A stretch of 64,000 bases of DNA from VRUE01 sp963701265 (GTDB taxonomy: Bacteria > Actinomycetota > Thermoleophilia > Solirubrobacterales > 70-9): the NCBI GenBank assembly GCA_963701265.1, contig OY969581.1:1860001-1924000 (forward strand), given 5' to 3'. Positions 52,995 to 61,470 of the stretch are shown in pieces. How positions within the stretch are numbered: the first letter of the stretch is position 1; each line of letters opens with the position of its first letter. The notes under the pieces were generated by a model, which was given only the letters and a program-made list of their open reading frames with translations, ran no database searches and was not told the DNA's origin. The position numbers and the translations under genes are program-made.

Positions 52995-54686
52995 TTATTG
53001 CAGCGACTCGACGGGTGAGCCGGCGGGGTCGTTGCCCGCGGCTGCCGCCGCGGCCGGCCAGGCCTCGGCGGCGCGCTTGACGTCGCGCCGTGACCAGCCC
53101 AGCTCGCCCCCCATCGCTGCCGCGACAGCACTGGCCGCGGCTCCGTCGCGCAGCTGCGGCGCGGCGAGCAGACCGAGGCGGGTGCGCCGCAACAGCACGT
53201 CGGCAACCGTGCGGGCCTGCTCGTGGCGGGCGGCGATCACGGCCTCGGCGAGTAGGTCGGGACGGCCGGGCACGATCGGCTCGGCCAGCTTCGCGTCTTC
53301 GCGCGCCAATGCGAGCACTTTGCGCGCCGCGTGCCCGTAGCGAAAGGCAAGCTGCTCGAGCGCCTCCTCCCCCACCCCGGCCGGCGCTTCGAGATCGTCT
53401 GGACGCGCCTCCATGCCGAGCGGGATCTCCGCCGTGTGGCAGGGCGCCTCGCGGCCCTCGCGCTCGACCAGGCGATCGACCGTCTGCTTGGCCATGCGGC
53501 GCCAGGTGGTCAGCTTGCCGCCGGTGATCGTCAGCATCCCCGAGGAGGTCTCATAGAGCTCGGCCTTGCGCGAGATATCGACCGACTTCTTCGGATCGCC
53601 GGTGGCGATCAGCGGCCGCACGCCGGCGTATGCGCCGACCAGGTCGCCCGCCCCGAGTGAGACGCCGAAGAACTCGTTGGCCGCATCGAGCAGGTAGGCG
53701 ACGTCATCGCCGCCGGGCCGGGGATGGTCGATGTCGCCCTCGAAGTCGTTGTCGGTGGTGCCGATCAGGGTTCGCCCGTACCAGGGCAGCGCGAAGATCG
53801 CCCGGCCCTCGCCGGCGGGCACGATGCAGGCGGCGGAACCGGTCGAGAGCTTGTCGCGGTCGACCAGCACGTGGGTGCCGCGACTGGGTGAGATCCGCGG
53901 CACGTCCTCCTCCTCGATCGTCTCCTCGGGGCGAATGCGGTCGGCGAAGACGCCGGTGGCGTTGATCACGTTGTCGGCCCGGACCTCGATCCGCTCGCCC
54001 GAGCCGGCCTCGACGAAGGCGACCCCGGCGGCGCGGCCGTTGTCGGCGAGCACCTCGACCACCTCGGCGCCGTTCAGCATCACCGCGCCGAAGCGCTCGG
54101 CCTCGCCCAGCACGGTCAAAGTAAGGCGCACGTCGTCGGTCTGACAGTCGTAGAAGAGGTAGGCGCTCTTGGGATCGCGCGGCTCCAGTGCCGGGACCAG
54201 CTGCAGCACCTCGTCGCGGTCGATCGTGCGGTGGCGGTCGGGCGACCAGTAGTAGTCCTCGTCGGCTTCCTTCGAGGAGCGCATCTCGCGGCGGCTGCGA
54301 CCGACCCGCGTCGTCGCCATCACGTCGTACATGTTGAGACCGATGCCGAGGCCGCGCTGGCGGCGCTCGTCGGGGAAGGAGGGGACGAGGAAGGGCGTCG
54401 GGTAGACCAGGTGCGGCGCCAGCTGCACCATCAGCTGGCGCTCGAGCAGAGCCTCTCGGACCAGGCCAAGGTCGAGGTTCTGCAGGTAGCGCAGGCCGCC
54501 GTGAATCATCTTCGAGGAGCGGCTGGAGGTGCCTTCAGCGTAGTCGCCCCGCTCCAGCAAGGCGACCGAGTAGCCGCGCGAGGCTGCGTCGAGGGCGACG
54601 CCGGCGCCGGTGATGCCGCCGCCGATGACGACGACCTCGAAGTGTTCGCCGGCTATCGCCTCGATCGCTGTCGCGCGCGCCAGCAT
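52995..54686 (-). CDS. glpD: Glycerol-3-phosphate dehydrogenase
   Basis: A respiratory FAD enzyme oxidising glycerol 3-phosphate to dihydroxyacetone phosphate; 563 residues. It begins with the FAD loop VVVIGGGITGAGVALDAASR, then LLERGDYAEGTSSRSSKMIH, GGLRYL, and AYAGVRPL, with the TITGGKLTTWRRMA motif and a C-terminal DAO_C domain (~residues 410-540). Its ATG overlaps the nitroreductase stop by one base. No glpF or glpK is adjacent. Confidence 0.95.
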   Translation of the reverse strand: MLARATAIEAIAGEHFEVVVIGGGITGAGVALDAASRGYSVALLERGDYAEGTSSRSSKMIHGGLRYLQNLDLGLVREALLERQLMVQLAPHLVYPTPFLVPSFPDERRQRGLGIGLNMYDVMATTRVGRSRREMRSSKEADEDYYWSPDRHRTIDRDEVLQLVPALEPRDPKSAYLFYDCQTDDVRLTLTVLGEAERFGAVMLNGAEVVEVLADNGRAAGVAFVEAGSGERIEVRADNVINATGVFADRIRPEETIEEEDVPRISPSRGTHVLVDRDKLSTGSAACIVPAGEGRAIFALPWYGRTLIGTTDNDFEGDIDHPRPGGDDVAYLLDAANEFFGVSLGAGDLVGAYAGVRPLIATGDPKKSVDISRKAELYETSSGMLTITGGKLTTWRRMAKQTVDRLVEREGREAPCHTAEIPLGMEARPDDLEAPAGVGEEALEQLAFRYGHAARKVLALAREDAKLAEPIVPGRPDLLAEAVIAARHEQARTVADVLLRRTRLGLLAAPQLRDGAAASAVAAAMGGELGWSRRDVKRAAEAWPAAAAAAGNDPAGSPVESLQ

Positions 54687-55195
54687 CAGGCGAGGAACTC
54701 GGTGGCTTGCTCGACTGGGGGCCGCTCTGGCGGCTCCTTCTCCTGGCGCGGATGACCAAGGTGAAGCAGGCCGATGAAGCGCTCGCTGTCGAGGACCCCC
54801 ACCGCGCGGCGCCCCTCGGGCGAGCGCAGCAGGCCGGGAGTGCGCCAGTAGCCCGCGTAGCCGCGGGCGTGAGCACTGAGCAGAACGATGTAGGAGGCGA
54901 CGGCGGTGGTGTGCAGGTCCTCTTCGTTTTGGACGGGGTCATCGCTGAGGGCGCAGGAGACGACGATCAAGGTAGGAGCGCGTTCGAGCTTGGTCGCGCC
55001 CTCGGGCCCGGCCACTTCCTTCAGCTGCGCCAGCGTCTCGGCACCGATGACGCGAAAGCGCCAGGGCGCGGTCAGGTGGTGGTTGGGGGCCCAACGAGCG
55101 AGATCAAGCAACTCGAGAATCTCCTCGCGGCTGAGCGGCTCCGGCCCAAAGGCCTTGTGCGTGCGCCGGGTCCGGATCGCGGTCTCTACATCCAC
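54686..55195 (-). CDS. Nitroreductase-family FMN enzyme
   Basis: The frame is open to 55264, but upstream codons fall in a terminator hairpin. I place the start at the GTG at 55195 (VDVETAIRTRRTHKAFGPEP), giving 169 residues. The motifs RWAPNHHLTAPWRFRVIG, ATKLERAPTLIVVSC and GYAGYWRTPGLLRSPEGR fit NfsA/YdjA-like nitroreductases. The substrate is unknown. Co-transcribed with glpD. Confidence 0.87.
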   Translation of the reverse strand: MDVETAIRTRRTHKAFGPEPLSREEILELLDLARWAPNHHLTAPWRFRVIGAETLAQLKEVAGPEGATKLERAPTLIVVSCALSDDPVQNEEDLHTTAVASYIVLLSAHARGYAGYWRTPGLLRSPEGRRAVGVLDSERFIGLLHLGHPRQEKEPPERPPVEQATEFLA

Positions 55196-55223
55196 GCCTG
55201 GAACATAGCCGCCCGACCCACAC

Positions 55224-55262
55224 GCCCTCCCTTGACCACCTCTGAGGGGGTCAAGGGAGGGC
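55224..55262 (-). terminator. Terminator hairpin after the B12 operon
   Basis: A perfect 14-bp stem with arms 55224-55237 (GCCCTCCCTTGACC) and 55249-55262 and an 11-nt loop begins 8 bases after the stop of the last gene of the cobalamin-riboswitch operon. There is no U-tract on the minus strand, but the stability and position make termination likely. Confidence 0.7.
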
Positions 55263-55270
55263 AATTGGAG

Positions 55271-57139
55271 CTACCAGGCGAAGCGACGGCCCAGCCACCA
55301 GGGCAGGCCGATGGCCAGGGCCGTGGCGCCGAGGCCGATGCCGATTGGGGCCCACGGAGAGGGGGATTGGTCCGAGACGCTGATCGGCTCCGAGGCCGAT
55401 TCCGGCATTGGCTGCACGGCCTCGGGCTCGCTCCCCTCGGGCGTGGCGCCGGCTTCCGAGGGCAACGTTGGCACCGCTCCAGAAGCCGCCGGTGGCGCGG
55501 TGGGGGCGCCCGTACTACCCGAGTTCGGAACTTCGGAGGGCGTCGGCACTGCTTCGAAGCCGGGCGGCGAGCGCGTCCCTCCCGCCGGCGGCACCGGTGC
55601 GGCCTCTGACGGCGAGACCGTTGTCGGCGTCGGTTGGCGCGGCGGCGGCGCGATCGGCAGCGAGTCCCCGGCGACGGCGACCAGCACCTGGCCGGTCACC
55701 CAGACCGGTGTCTGGTCACTGGATTCCGAGTAGCGGTAGTGGCCATCGTCGGCCTGCCGGGCGGCGAGGTAGTCGAGCGCACTGCTGCCACCCGAGTTGA
55801 TTGTCGCCGGGTCGGCGCCGACGGCGATCATCCCCTGCACGGCCCAGGCGGTCGACTGGGAGTTGACGCTGCCGCTGGCGCCGAGCGCAAAGCCCCCGTT
55901 CGCGCGCTGGTGCTTGCGCAGGTAGGAGAGCCCGCCCTGAGCAGCTTTCGTGTTGGGCAGTGCCTGCATCGCCGAGCCGGTGACGTCGGCGTTGCTCGGT
56001 TGACCCGGCACGTCGCCCCAGCCGCCGTCGTCGTTCTGCACCCCCGCCAGCCAGGAGATCGTGCCGTCGAGGCCGCCTTCGGCGCCGGCGGTTCGCAGGG
56101 CGATGACACTGAAGGAAGTGGTTCCAGGCCAGCCGGCGTAGGAGCCGTTGGCGGCGCGCCGCTTGAGCAGGGCGCTGACCAGGTCCTTGCCGCCGAAGGA
56201 GCGCGGGTCTGCGCCGGCACCCTCGAGCGCGATGATTGTACGGGCGAGATCGCCGGGGCTGCTCACTTCATCGAGGTGGCCGCGGAGGAAGTCGAGCGGG
56301 CTCTTGCCGGCCGGGTTGGTCACATCGAAGGGATTGCGCCCGGACGCCTCCAGGCCCAGCATCGCCCAGGTGGTCAGGGCAGCGCTGGAGTCGGAGGCGG
56401 GCGCTGAGCCGAAGCCGCCGTCGTCGTTCTGCGCCGATTCGAGCCAGTTGGCGCCCTGATCGGTGCCGGCGGCCCTGGCCGCACCCGGAATCAGACTGGG
56501 AAGCAGCAGGGCGACCAGGATCGCCGTCGCAACTGCCGGCGTGCGCCACTGAAAGCGCTGGCGGAAGCGGATCAGCATCCGCACCATTGCCGGCCCAGCA
56601 AGCAGGGCGAAGGCCACGTTGCCGGCCACGTGGGCTATTTCGAAGGGGATCGCACGCGCCTCCAGGGTGAGGAAGTACTGGATCGAGTGGTCTTGGCCAT
56701 AGGTCGCCATCAGCGAGAAGTTCTGCAGCGCACCGTACGCGATGGCGGCAAAACCGCATAGGGCTGCAAGCCAGAGCCGGCCGGCGTCGCGGACGAAGAG
56801 CGCCAGCGTCGCGCCCATCACTCCACACATCCCCCACCCCACCATCTGCCACGGCGTCCACGGTCCCTGGCCGAACCAGAAATTCGAGACCAGGCCGGTC
56901 AGCGCGCCGACCGCGAAGCCCGGTGCGGGGCCGAGCGCGTAGCCGGCGAAGATGATGATGTCGGTCGTCGGCTTGACGTTGGGGAAGGCGGCAAAGGCGA
57001 TGCGCCCGGCGATCGCCAGGGCGGCCAGGGCGGCGACCAGGGCGACGACCTGCGACGGCGGTCGCGAACGCTCATACCAGGCGAATCCGCCGAGCAGGAC
57101 GGCCATCAGAACGAGGAAGCTGGCCAGCTGCCAGGACAT
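55271..57139 (-). CDS. ECF S-component-like domain fused to extracellular alpha/alpha-toroid
   Basis: A 622-residue fusion. Residues 1-~220 are a polytopic membrane domain of about six to seven helices resembling ECF S components (FPNVKPTTDIIIFAGYALGP, GALTGLVSNFWFGQGPWTPW). Residues ~225-480 form a prenyltransferase/squalene-cyclase-type toroid with QNDDGGFG, QNDDGGWG, HQRANGGFALG and RQADDGHYRY repeats. Residues ~485-590 are a Pro/Ser/Thr-rich stalk, and a final membrane helix near 595-615 returns to the membrane. It is the last gene of the operon and overlaps the ATPase gene by one base (TGATG). Cobalamin as the ligand is inferred from the riboswitch and the DUF4430 neighbours. Confidence 0.85.
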   Translation of the reverse strand: MSWQLASFLVLMAVLLGGFAWYERSRPPSQVVALVAALAALAIAGRIAFAAFPNVKPTTDIIIFAGYALGPAPGFAVGALTGLVSNFWFGQGPWTPWQMVGWGMCGVMGATLALFVRDAGRLWLAALCGFAAIAYGALQNFSLMATYGQDHSIQYFLTLEARAIPFEIAHVAGNVAFALLAGPAMVRMLIRFRQRFQWRTPAVATAILVALLLPSLIPGAARAAGTDQGANWLESAQNDDGGFGSAPASDSSAALTTWAMLGLEASGRNPFDVTNPAGKSPLDFLRGHLDEVSSPGDLARTIIALEGAGADPRSFGGKDLVSALLKRRAANGSYAGWPGTTSFSVIALRTAGAEGGLDGTISWLAGVQNDDGGWGDVPGQPSNADVTGSAMQALPNTKAAQGGLSYLRKHQRANGGFALGASGSVNSQSTAWAVQGMIAVGADPATINSGGSSALDYLAARQADDGHYRYSESSDQTPVWVTGQVLVAVAGDSLPIAPPPRQPTPTTVSPSEAAPVPPAGGTRSPPGFEAVPTPSEVPNSGSTGAPTAPPAASGAVPTLPSEAGATPEGSEPEAVQPMPESASEPISVSDQSPSPWAPIGIGLGATALAIGLPWWLGRRFAW

Positions 57140-58779
57140 CAGTGCTGCTCACTTGACCACTGGCGCAGCGCCTCGGCACCTTGCTCAGGAGTGATCACGC
57201 CGGGCTGGTCGAGCACGCGCGCGACCTCGGTGGCGAAGTACCAGCCGCCGGAGAGGATCTCGCGGGCGGGACCATCGGCGATGACCACGCCTTCGCCGAG
57301 CAGGACGACGCGTTCGGCGAAGGCGGCGGCGAACTCGACGTCGTGGGTGGCGACCAGCAGCCCGGCACCGCGTTCGGCCAGGTCCCCGATCAGACCGACG
57401 AGGTCATCCTTGCGGGCGCGGTCCATGCCGCGTGTGGGCTCGTCGAGGGCGACCAGTCCCGGCAGGGCGTCGCCGTCCATGCGGCCGGCGAGCGCGATCG
57501 CCAGGGCGAGGCGCTGGCGCTCGCCACCGGAGAGATCGCGAGGATCTGCATCGACCGCCTGCTCCAGGCCGACGACCCGCAGCACCGCAAGCCCGTCCTC
57601 ACCCGGCAGCTCATCGCCGACCCGCTCGCGGACCAGGTAGTCGCTCGGGTTCTGGGTCAGCAGGGCGATTCCGTGCGCTGTCTCGAGCTTGCCACGGACC
57701 GGATCGAGCAGGCCGGCGGCGGTGCGCAACAGGGTGCTCTTGCCGGCGCCGTTGCGGCCCATCAGGGCTACGCGTTCGCCGCCGTTGACAGTTATGTCGA
57801 TGCCGCGGAGGACGTCGCGGGGTGCGTCGTCCCGAACCAGCTCGATCCACAGGTCTCTTGCTTTGAGGGCTGCGGACGAGGGGAGTTGGACCTCTTCCTC
57901 TCGGAGGGGGGTCGTCCCCCCTCCCTCGGCAGGGCTTAGCGCTGCGAGGGTATGGCGGGCGGCGCGGACACCCACTGGTAGAGGTTCGATGCCAACCAGG
58001 GAGAAGAGGCGGGCGGCGGGGGTCTCCAGAGCTGTGTCAGCGTTCTGGGCCCAGGTGAGGAAGTCGGCGGGGTCGCCATCGAAGGCAACAGATCCAGCGC
58101 TCATCGCAATCACGCGGTCGGCGGCGGCGAGGCAGCGCTCGAGGCGGTGCTCGGCGAGGAGGATGGTCACCCCCCACTCCTCGTTGAGGCGACGCAGGAG
58201 CCAGATCAGCTCGTCGCCGGCGACGGGATCGAGCTGGGAGGTGGGCTCGTCGAGGAGGACCAGGCGGGGGCGGGTGACCAGCGCCGCCGCGAGGGCGACG
58301 CGTTGGAGCTCGCCGCCGGAGAGCGTGTCGACGGCGCGGTCCAGCAGATGCGGAATCGCGAGGGCGAGGGCGACCTCCTCGACGGCCCGGGCTCGGGAGG
58401 CGGGTGGGTCTCCGCGCATCTCCAGCGGCAGCTCGATCTCGGCGGAGACCGTGGTGGAGACGACCTGGGTCTCGGGATCCTGGGCGACGTAGCCGACGAC
58501 CGCTGCCAGCTCGCCGGGACCGGCGGCGATCGCGTCGATACCGGCAACCTCGATCCGGCCCTCGATCTCGCCGCCGTGGAAGTGCGGGACCAGGCCGCAG
58601 GCGGCACGGAGCAGGGTCGACTTACCCGAGGCAGAGCGACCGGCGAGAAGGGCGAACTCGCCTGAGGCCAGGTTGAGCGAGACGTCGCGCAGGGCGGCGC
58701 CGCTCGCGGTGGGATAGGCGTAGGTGACGCCCGTCAGCGCCAGGGCGGGTGCGGTCCGGGTCGAGGTCGCGAACTGCAT
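57139..58779 (-). CDS. Fused double ATPase of an ECF transporter (EcfA-EcfA')
   Basis: A 546-residue protein with two ABC ATPase domains in one chain. The first has Walker A AGRSASGKSTLLRAACG, signature LSGGELQRVALAAAL and Walker B LVLLDEPTSQLD. The second, from about residue 300, has MGRNGAGKSTLLRTAAG, LSGGERQRLALAIALA and LVALDEPTRGMD. This replaces the usual EcfA1/EcfA2 pair. The ATG at 58779 overlaps the T-component stop (TGATG); a TTG one codon earlier is also possible. The start codon lies inside a palindrome. Confidence 0.93.
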   Translation of the reverse strand: MQFATSTRTAPALALTGVTYAYPTASGAALRDVSLNLASGEFALLAGRSASGKSTLLRAACGLVPHFHGGEIEGRIEVAGIDAIAAGPGELAAVVGYVAQDPETQVVSTTVSAEIELPLEMRGDPPASRARAVEEVALALAIPHLLDRAVDTLSGGELQRVALAAALVTRPRLVLLDEPTSQLDPVAGDELIWLLRRLNEEWGVTILLAEHRLERCLAAADRVIAMSAGSVAFDGDPADFLTWAQNADTALETPAARLFSLVGIEPLPVGVRAARHTLAALSPAEGGGTTPLREEEVQLPSSAALKARDLWIELVRDDAPRDVLRGIDITVNGGERVALMGRNGAGKSTLLRTAAGLLDPVRGKLETAHGIALLTQNPSDYLVRERVGDELPGEDGLAVLRVVGLEQAVDADPRDLSGGERQRLALAIALAGRMDGDALPGLVALDEPTRGMDRARKDDLVGLIGDLAERGAGLLVATHDVEFAAAFAERVVLLGEGVVIADGPAREILSGGWYFATEVARVLDQPGVITPEQGAEALRQWSSEQH

Positions 58780-58820
58780 CAAATTCTCCCTCCAGCAGGT
58801 GGAGAGCTTGATGCAGTTCG
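58770..58820. repeat. Palindrome across the T-component/ATPase junction
   Basis: Arms 58770-58782 and 58808-58820 (CGAACTGCATCAA and its complement) pair perfectly over 13 bp. After two mismatches the stem continues for about 5 bp (TCTCC/GGAGA). One arm encodes the last codons of the T component and the other the ATPase start, so an mRNA hairpin would hide the ATPase initiation site. Confidence 0.8.
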
Positions 58821-59771
58821 GAGGTAGACCGAGACGGAAGGGGCTCGCCTGGGCCGGCGCCGTATGGGAGCAAGGCCACTTAGGGCAACCAGGGCCGCAA
58901 CGGCCAGGGTCGAGCTGCCGGCGCCGATCTTGGTTGCCGGGTATTCACTGAAGGCGTCGGCACCGAGCACCTTGCCGGCGATCGCAACCGCGAGGACCGC
59001 CAGGCCGATTACGTAGAAGCGACGGTCGTAGCGCGATCCCCGGCCGCGCATGCCACCAGTGAAACGTTTTTTGGCCCCCGGAGGGACAGAAAACGTTGCA
59101 CTTGAAGATGGGTGCGACGCGTCCAAGGAGTAGCCGCGCAGCTCCAGGGTTGCGGCGACGTCCACAGCGCGGTCGAGCGAACCCGCCAGTAGGCGACGCG
59201 CCAGCGGTGCCTTGCCGACCGGGGCAGCGCCGGGGCCGCGCAGGCGCGCCGCGTCGCGGAGCCGACCGGCATCCGCCGCGGCGACCGGGACCAAGCGCGA
59301 GACCAGCGTCGCGGTCAGCGCCGAGCGACCGGCGAGCGGTCGGAGGGCACGCAGCACACGGTCGGGATCGACGCAGGCCGAGTAGACGGCGAAGGCGACC
59401 ATCACCATGGCGGCGCGCAGGCCCAGGACGAGGCCCGCCACGATCGCCTCGGCGGTGACGTTGACCTGGCCGAAGAGCGGCCACTCCCCCAGCCGCGCCC
59501 ACACCGTCGCTCCGCGGCTGACGACCAGGGCGTTGACGACGACGATCAGCGCCGCCAGAGTCAGGCCCATCCAGAGGGCGGCCCGAACCGCCGCGTGCGC
59601 ACCAGCCAGCCGGCCGGCAACGACGGCGGCGATGCCAACCGCGAGTAGGACGATCGGGTTCGAGTAGAGGAAGGCGACGACCACGAGCGAGCCGAGGTAG
59701 GTGACGGCTGCGCCCGGCGACGCCGCCTGCAGCGGCCTCGGTCGCGGGATGTAGGCGAACGGCGATCTCAT
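58779..59771 (-). CDS. ECF transporter T component (CbiQ/EcfT family)
   Basis: A 330-residue membrane protein with about six helices. The EcfT coupling motifs appear as DAARLRGPGAAP and ATLELRGYSLDA, each with an Arg-Gly pair. RSALTATLVSRLVPVAAADA is the conserved helix before them. Two additional C-terminal hydrophobic segments are present (FYVIGLAVLAVAIAGKVLGA and TLAVAALVALSGLAPI). It overlaps the upstream lipoprotein gene by 4 bp and couples the fused ATPase to the S-like protein. Confidence 0.88.
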   Translation of the reverse strand: MRSPFAYIPRPRPLQAASPGAAVTYLGSLVVVAFLYSNPIVLLAVGIAAVVAGRLAGAHAAVRAALWMGLTLAALIVVVNALVVSRGATVWARLGEWPLFGQVNVTAEAIVAGLVLGLRAAMVMVAFAVYSACVDPDRVLRALRPLAGRSALTATLVSRLVPVAAADAGRLRDAARLRGPGAAPVGKAPLARRLLAGSLDRAVDVAATLELRGYSLDASHPSSSATFSVPPGAKKRFTGGMRGRGSRYDRRFYVIGLAVLAVAIAGKVLGADAFSEYPATKIGAGSSTLAVAALVALSGLAPIRRRPRRAPSVSVYLRTASSSPPAGGRI

Positions 59772-60682
59772 CGCAGCGGCAACGCGGTCTCCTTTTCCCC
59801 TTCGACTGCTACCGCGTAATGGTCACGCAGGCTGTCCGCATCGAGAAGGCCGGCGGCAGCCCGCACGGCAGCCCCCGTTGCCCCCGTGACGACCCAAACC
59901 GGCGGCGCTTCGTAGCGACGGGTGGCCGCAACCAGGCCGGCATCCGGGCCGAACTCGATCGCGCCCTCGCCATCCTGGTCGAGCCCGGTGAGGCGGTAGC
60001 CGTCGCCCTCGCGGTTGAACTCGGCGAAGACCCCGCTCCTCTGCGGGCCGTCCTCAATCTGGGCCGCGGCCGGGTCCTGCCGCACCCGCGACCAGGGACC
60101 GACGAGCAGGCGGATCGCCTCGCCCGGTGTCCGCGAGGGAACGCTGATGCCGACCTCTTCCAGCCGCTCGTCGACCTCGGCACAGGCAGCGCCGCCGCCG
60201 AGGCATTCGACCCCCACCAGCCGCGCCTTGCCCTCGTAACCATCGAGGAAGGGCTGCGGCCAGGAGCCGACCACGGCCGGCACGCGCATCGCCGCGCTCC
60301 AGTCGCGGTAGTCCCACCAGATCGACTCGCCACCGTGCAGCGGGTAGTCGGCGGCGCCAACGGTCGACTCCACCCCGTTTACGAAGAAGAACCAGTCGAG
60401 CGAGCGGTCGCCGCTCTCTTCCGCTTCCAGCCCCTCGATCGACTGCACGAAGCCGCCGCCGTAACGGGTGGAGATATCGGCGCTGTCTTCCAGCGCCCGC
60501 ATCACCGTGTCGGATTCGTTCAGCTCGCCGAGCTGGCGGTGCAGCACGGGCACGGTCCCGTAGTCCCGCGTCACCGTCAGCTCGGCGTCGCTCAGTCCCT
60601 CGCCGGGACCAAGGCCGCAGCCGGCGGCCGCGAGCGCCGCGAAGAGCAGCGCAAGCGCGACCGCCGTGCCGGGGCCCCTCAT
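59768..60682 (-). CDS. DUF4430-domain lipoprotein
   Basis: A 304-residue exported protein whose signal peptide ends in a lipobox (AAAGC, Cys22). The first domain is DUF4430, the fold of the transcobalamin C-terminal domain: TVMRALEDSADISTRYGGGF, VQSIEGLEAEES, then LDWFFFVNGVES and LHGGESIWWDYRDW. The remaining ~180 residues (from PAVVGSWPQPFLDGYEGKAR) form a second domain I do not recognise. It lies 4 bp after the first DUF4430 gene and overlaps the T-component gene. Probably a surface-tethered ligand-binding protein. Confidence 0.85.
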   Translation of the reverse strand: MRGPGTAVALALLFAALAAAGCGLGPGEGLSDAELTVTRDYGTVPVLHRQLGELNESDTVMRALEDSADISTRYGGGFVQSIEGLEAEESGDRSLDWFFFVNGVESTVGAADYPLHGGESIWWDYRDWSAAMRVPAVVGSWPQPFLDGYEGKARLVGVECLGGGAACAEVDERLEEVGISVPSRTPGEAIRLLVGPWSRVRQDPAAAQIEDGPQRSGVFAEFNREGDGYRLTGLDQDGEGAIEFGPDAGLVAATRRYEAPPVWVVTGATGAAVRAAAGLLDADSLRDHYAVAVEGEKETALPLR

Positions 60683-60686
60683 CGGA

Positions 60687-61436
60687 TCAGCCCCCGGAGC
60701 AGGCCCCGTTGAGGCAGACCGCGACCTGGTTGGACGGGATGTCCGTGCCGTGGGTGGCGGTCAGCACACCCGGTGCCGAGAGCGTCACCTGGGTTGTGCC
60801 GTCAGTGCCGGTCGGCGCGGCAGCGCCGGTCACGGTGACGCCGGCGGCAGGGGTCTTCTTTCCTTTGTCGTCGTAGGAGAAGACACTGACCGTGAACGGC
60901 TTGTTCGGTTCCGCTTCGTGCGGCGCGACCAGCGCCAGCTCGGCGGGGTACGGGTAGGGCTCAAGCGCCCACAGCACTTCGTCCCCCTTGTGCAGCTTGA
61001 CCAATTCGCCGCCCTTGTTGGGGTTCTTGTGGTTGACCTTGAGGTACCAGGAGAGCTTCTTGGTCGTCTGCGACTTGCCGATCCCGCACAGGCCGAGACC
61101 GAATTCGTCAAGGAAGTGATCAGTGACCGACAGCGGCCGCAGGGCCGGGGTCCGCTTCGAAGCCAGGCTCAGCGCGCTCAGCGCGGTCGCCCCTTTCAAC
61201 TGCACCGACATGCCGCTGCCGCCGGTGCCGCCACCGAGGCAGGTTGCTTTCGGGCTGGTCTTGACCGAGGTCGTCTTGGCGCTGATGAACTGTTCACTCA
61301 GCGTTTTGCCGCCGCTGCCGACCACGCGCAGGCTGACGCGAGTGCCCTTGGCCGCGGCCAGAGCAGAAGTCGAGAGCAACAGGAGAAGAGCCAGTGCGCA
61401 CGCAGCGACCAGCCGGAACGGAACGAGTCTTGGCAT
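60687..61436 (-). CDS. Secreted DUF4430 protein, first gene under the cobalamin riboswitch
   Basis: The start is set at the ATG at 61436 (MPRLVPFRLVAACALALLLL) with an AGGAAAGGG site; longer frames run into the riboswitch. Of the 249 residues, ~1-27 are a signal peptide. A DUF4430 domain follows (TALSALSLASKRTPALRPLS, DEFGLGLCGIGKSQTTKKLS, WYLKVNHK, LVKLHKGDEVLWALEPYPYP). Then comes an Ig-like domain (NKPFTVSVFSYDDKGKKTPA, GVTVTGAAAPTGTDGTTQVT). There is no C-terminal anchor; it may be released or associate with the lipoprotein. Confidence 0.85.
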   Translation of the reverse strand: MPRLVPFRLVAACALALLLLLSTSALAAAKGTRVSLRVVGSGGKTLSEQFISAKTTSVKTSPKATCLGGGTGGSGMSVQLKGATALSALSLASKRTPALRPLSVTDHFLDEFGLGLCGIGKSQTTKKLSWYLKVNHKNPNKGGELVKLHKGDEVLWALEPYPYPAELALVAPHEAEPNKPFTVSVFSYDDKGKKTPAAGVTVTGAAAPTGTDGTTQVTLSAPGVLTATHGTDIPSNQVAVCLNGACSGG

Positions 61437-61439
61437 TGA

Positions 61440-61470
61440 AGCCACCCTTTCCTCGAGGGTTGTCATGGCT
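61440..61470 (-). promoter_or_regulatory. Ribosome-site hairpin, expression platform of the riboswitch
   Basis: Between the riboswitch core and the ATG at 61436 the mRNA can form a hairpin: ACCCT (61456-61460) with AGGGT (61444-61448), extended by AGCC/GGCT (61467-61470 with 61440-61443). The AGGAAAGGG ribosome-binding site lies in its loop and 3' arm. This suggests translational control, with the site hidden when cobalamin is bound. Confidence 0.55.

Noticed and set aside
55196..55264. Upstream extension of the nitroreductase
   Set aside because: The extra 23 residues would be encoded by the terminator hairpin and have no family similarity; the GTG at 55195 matches the expected N terminus.
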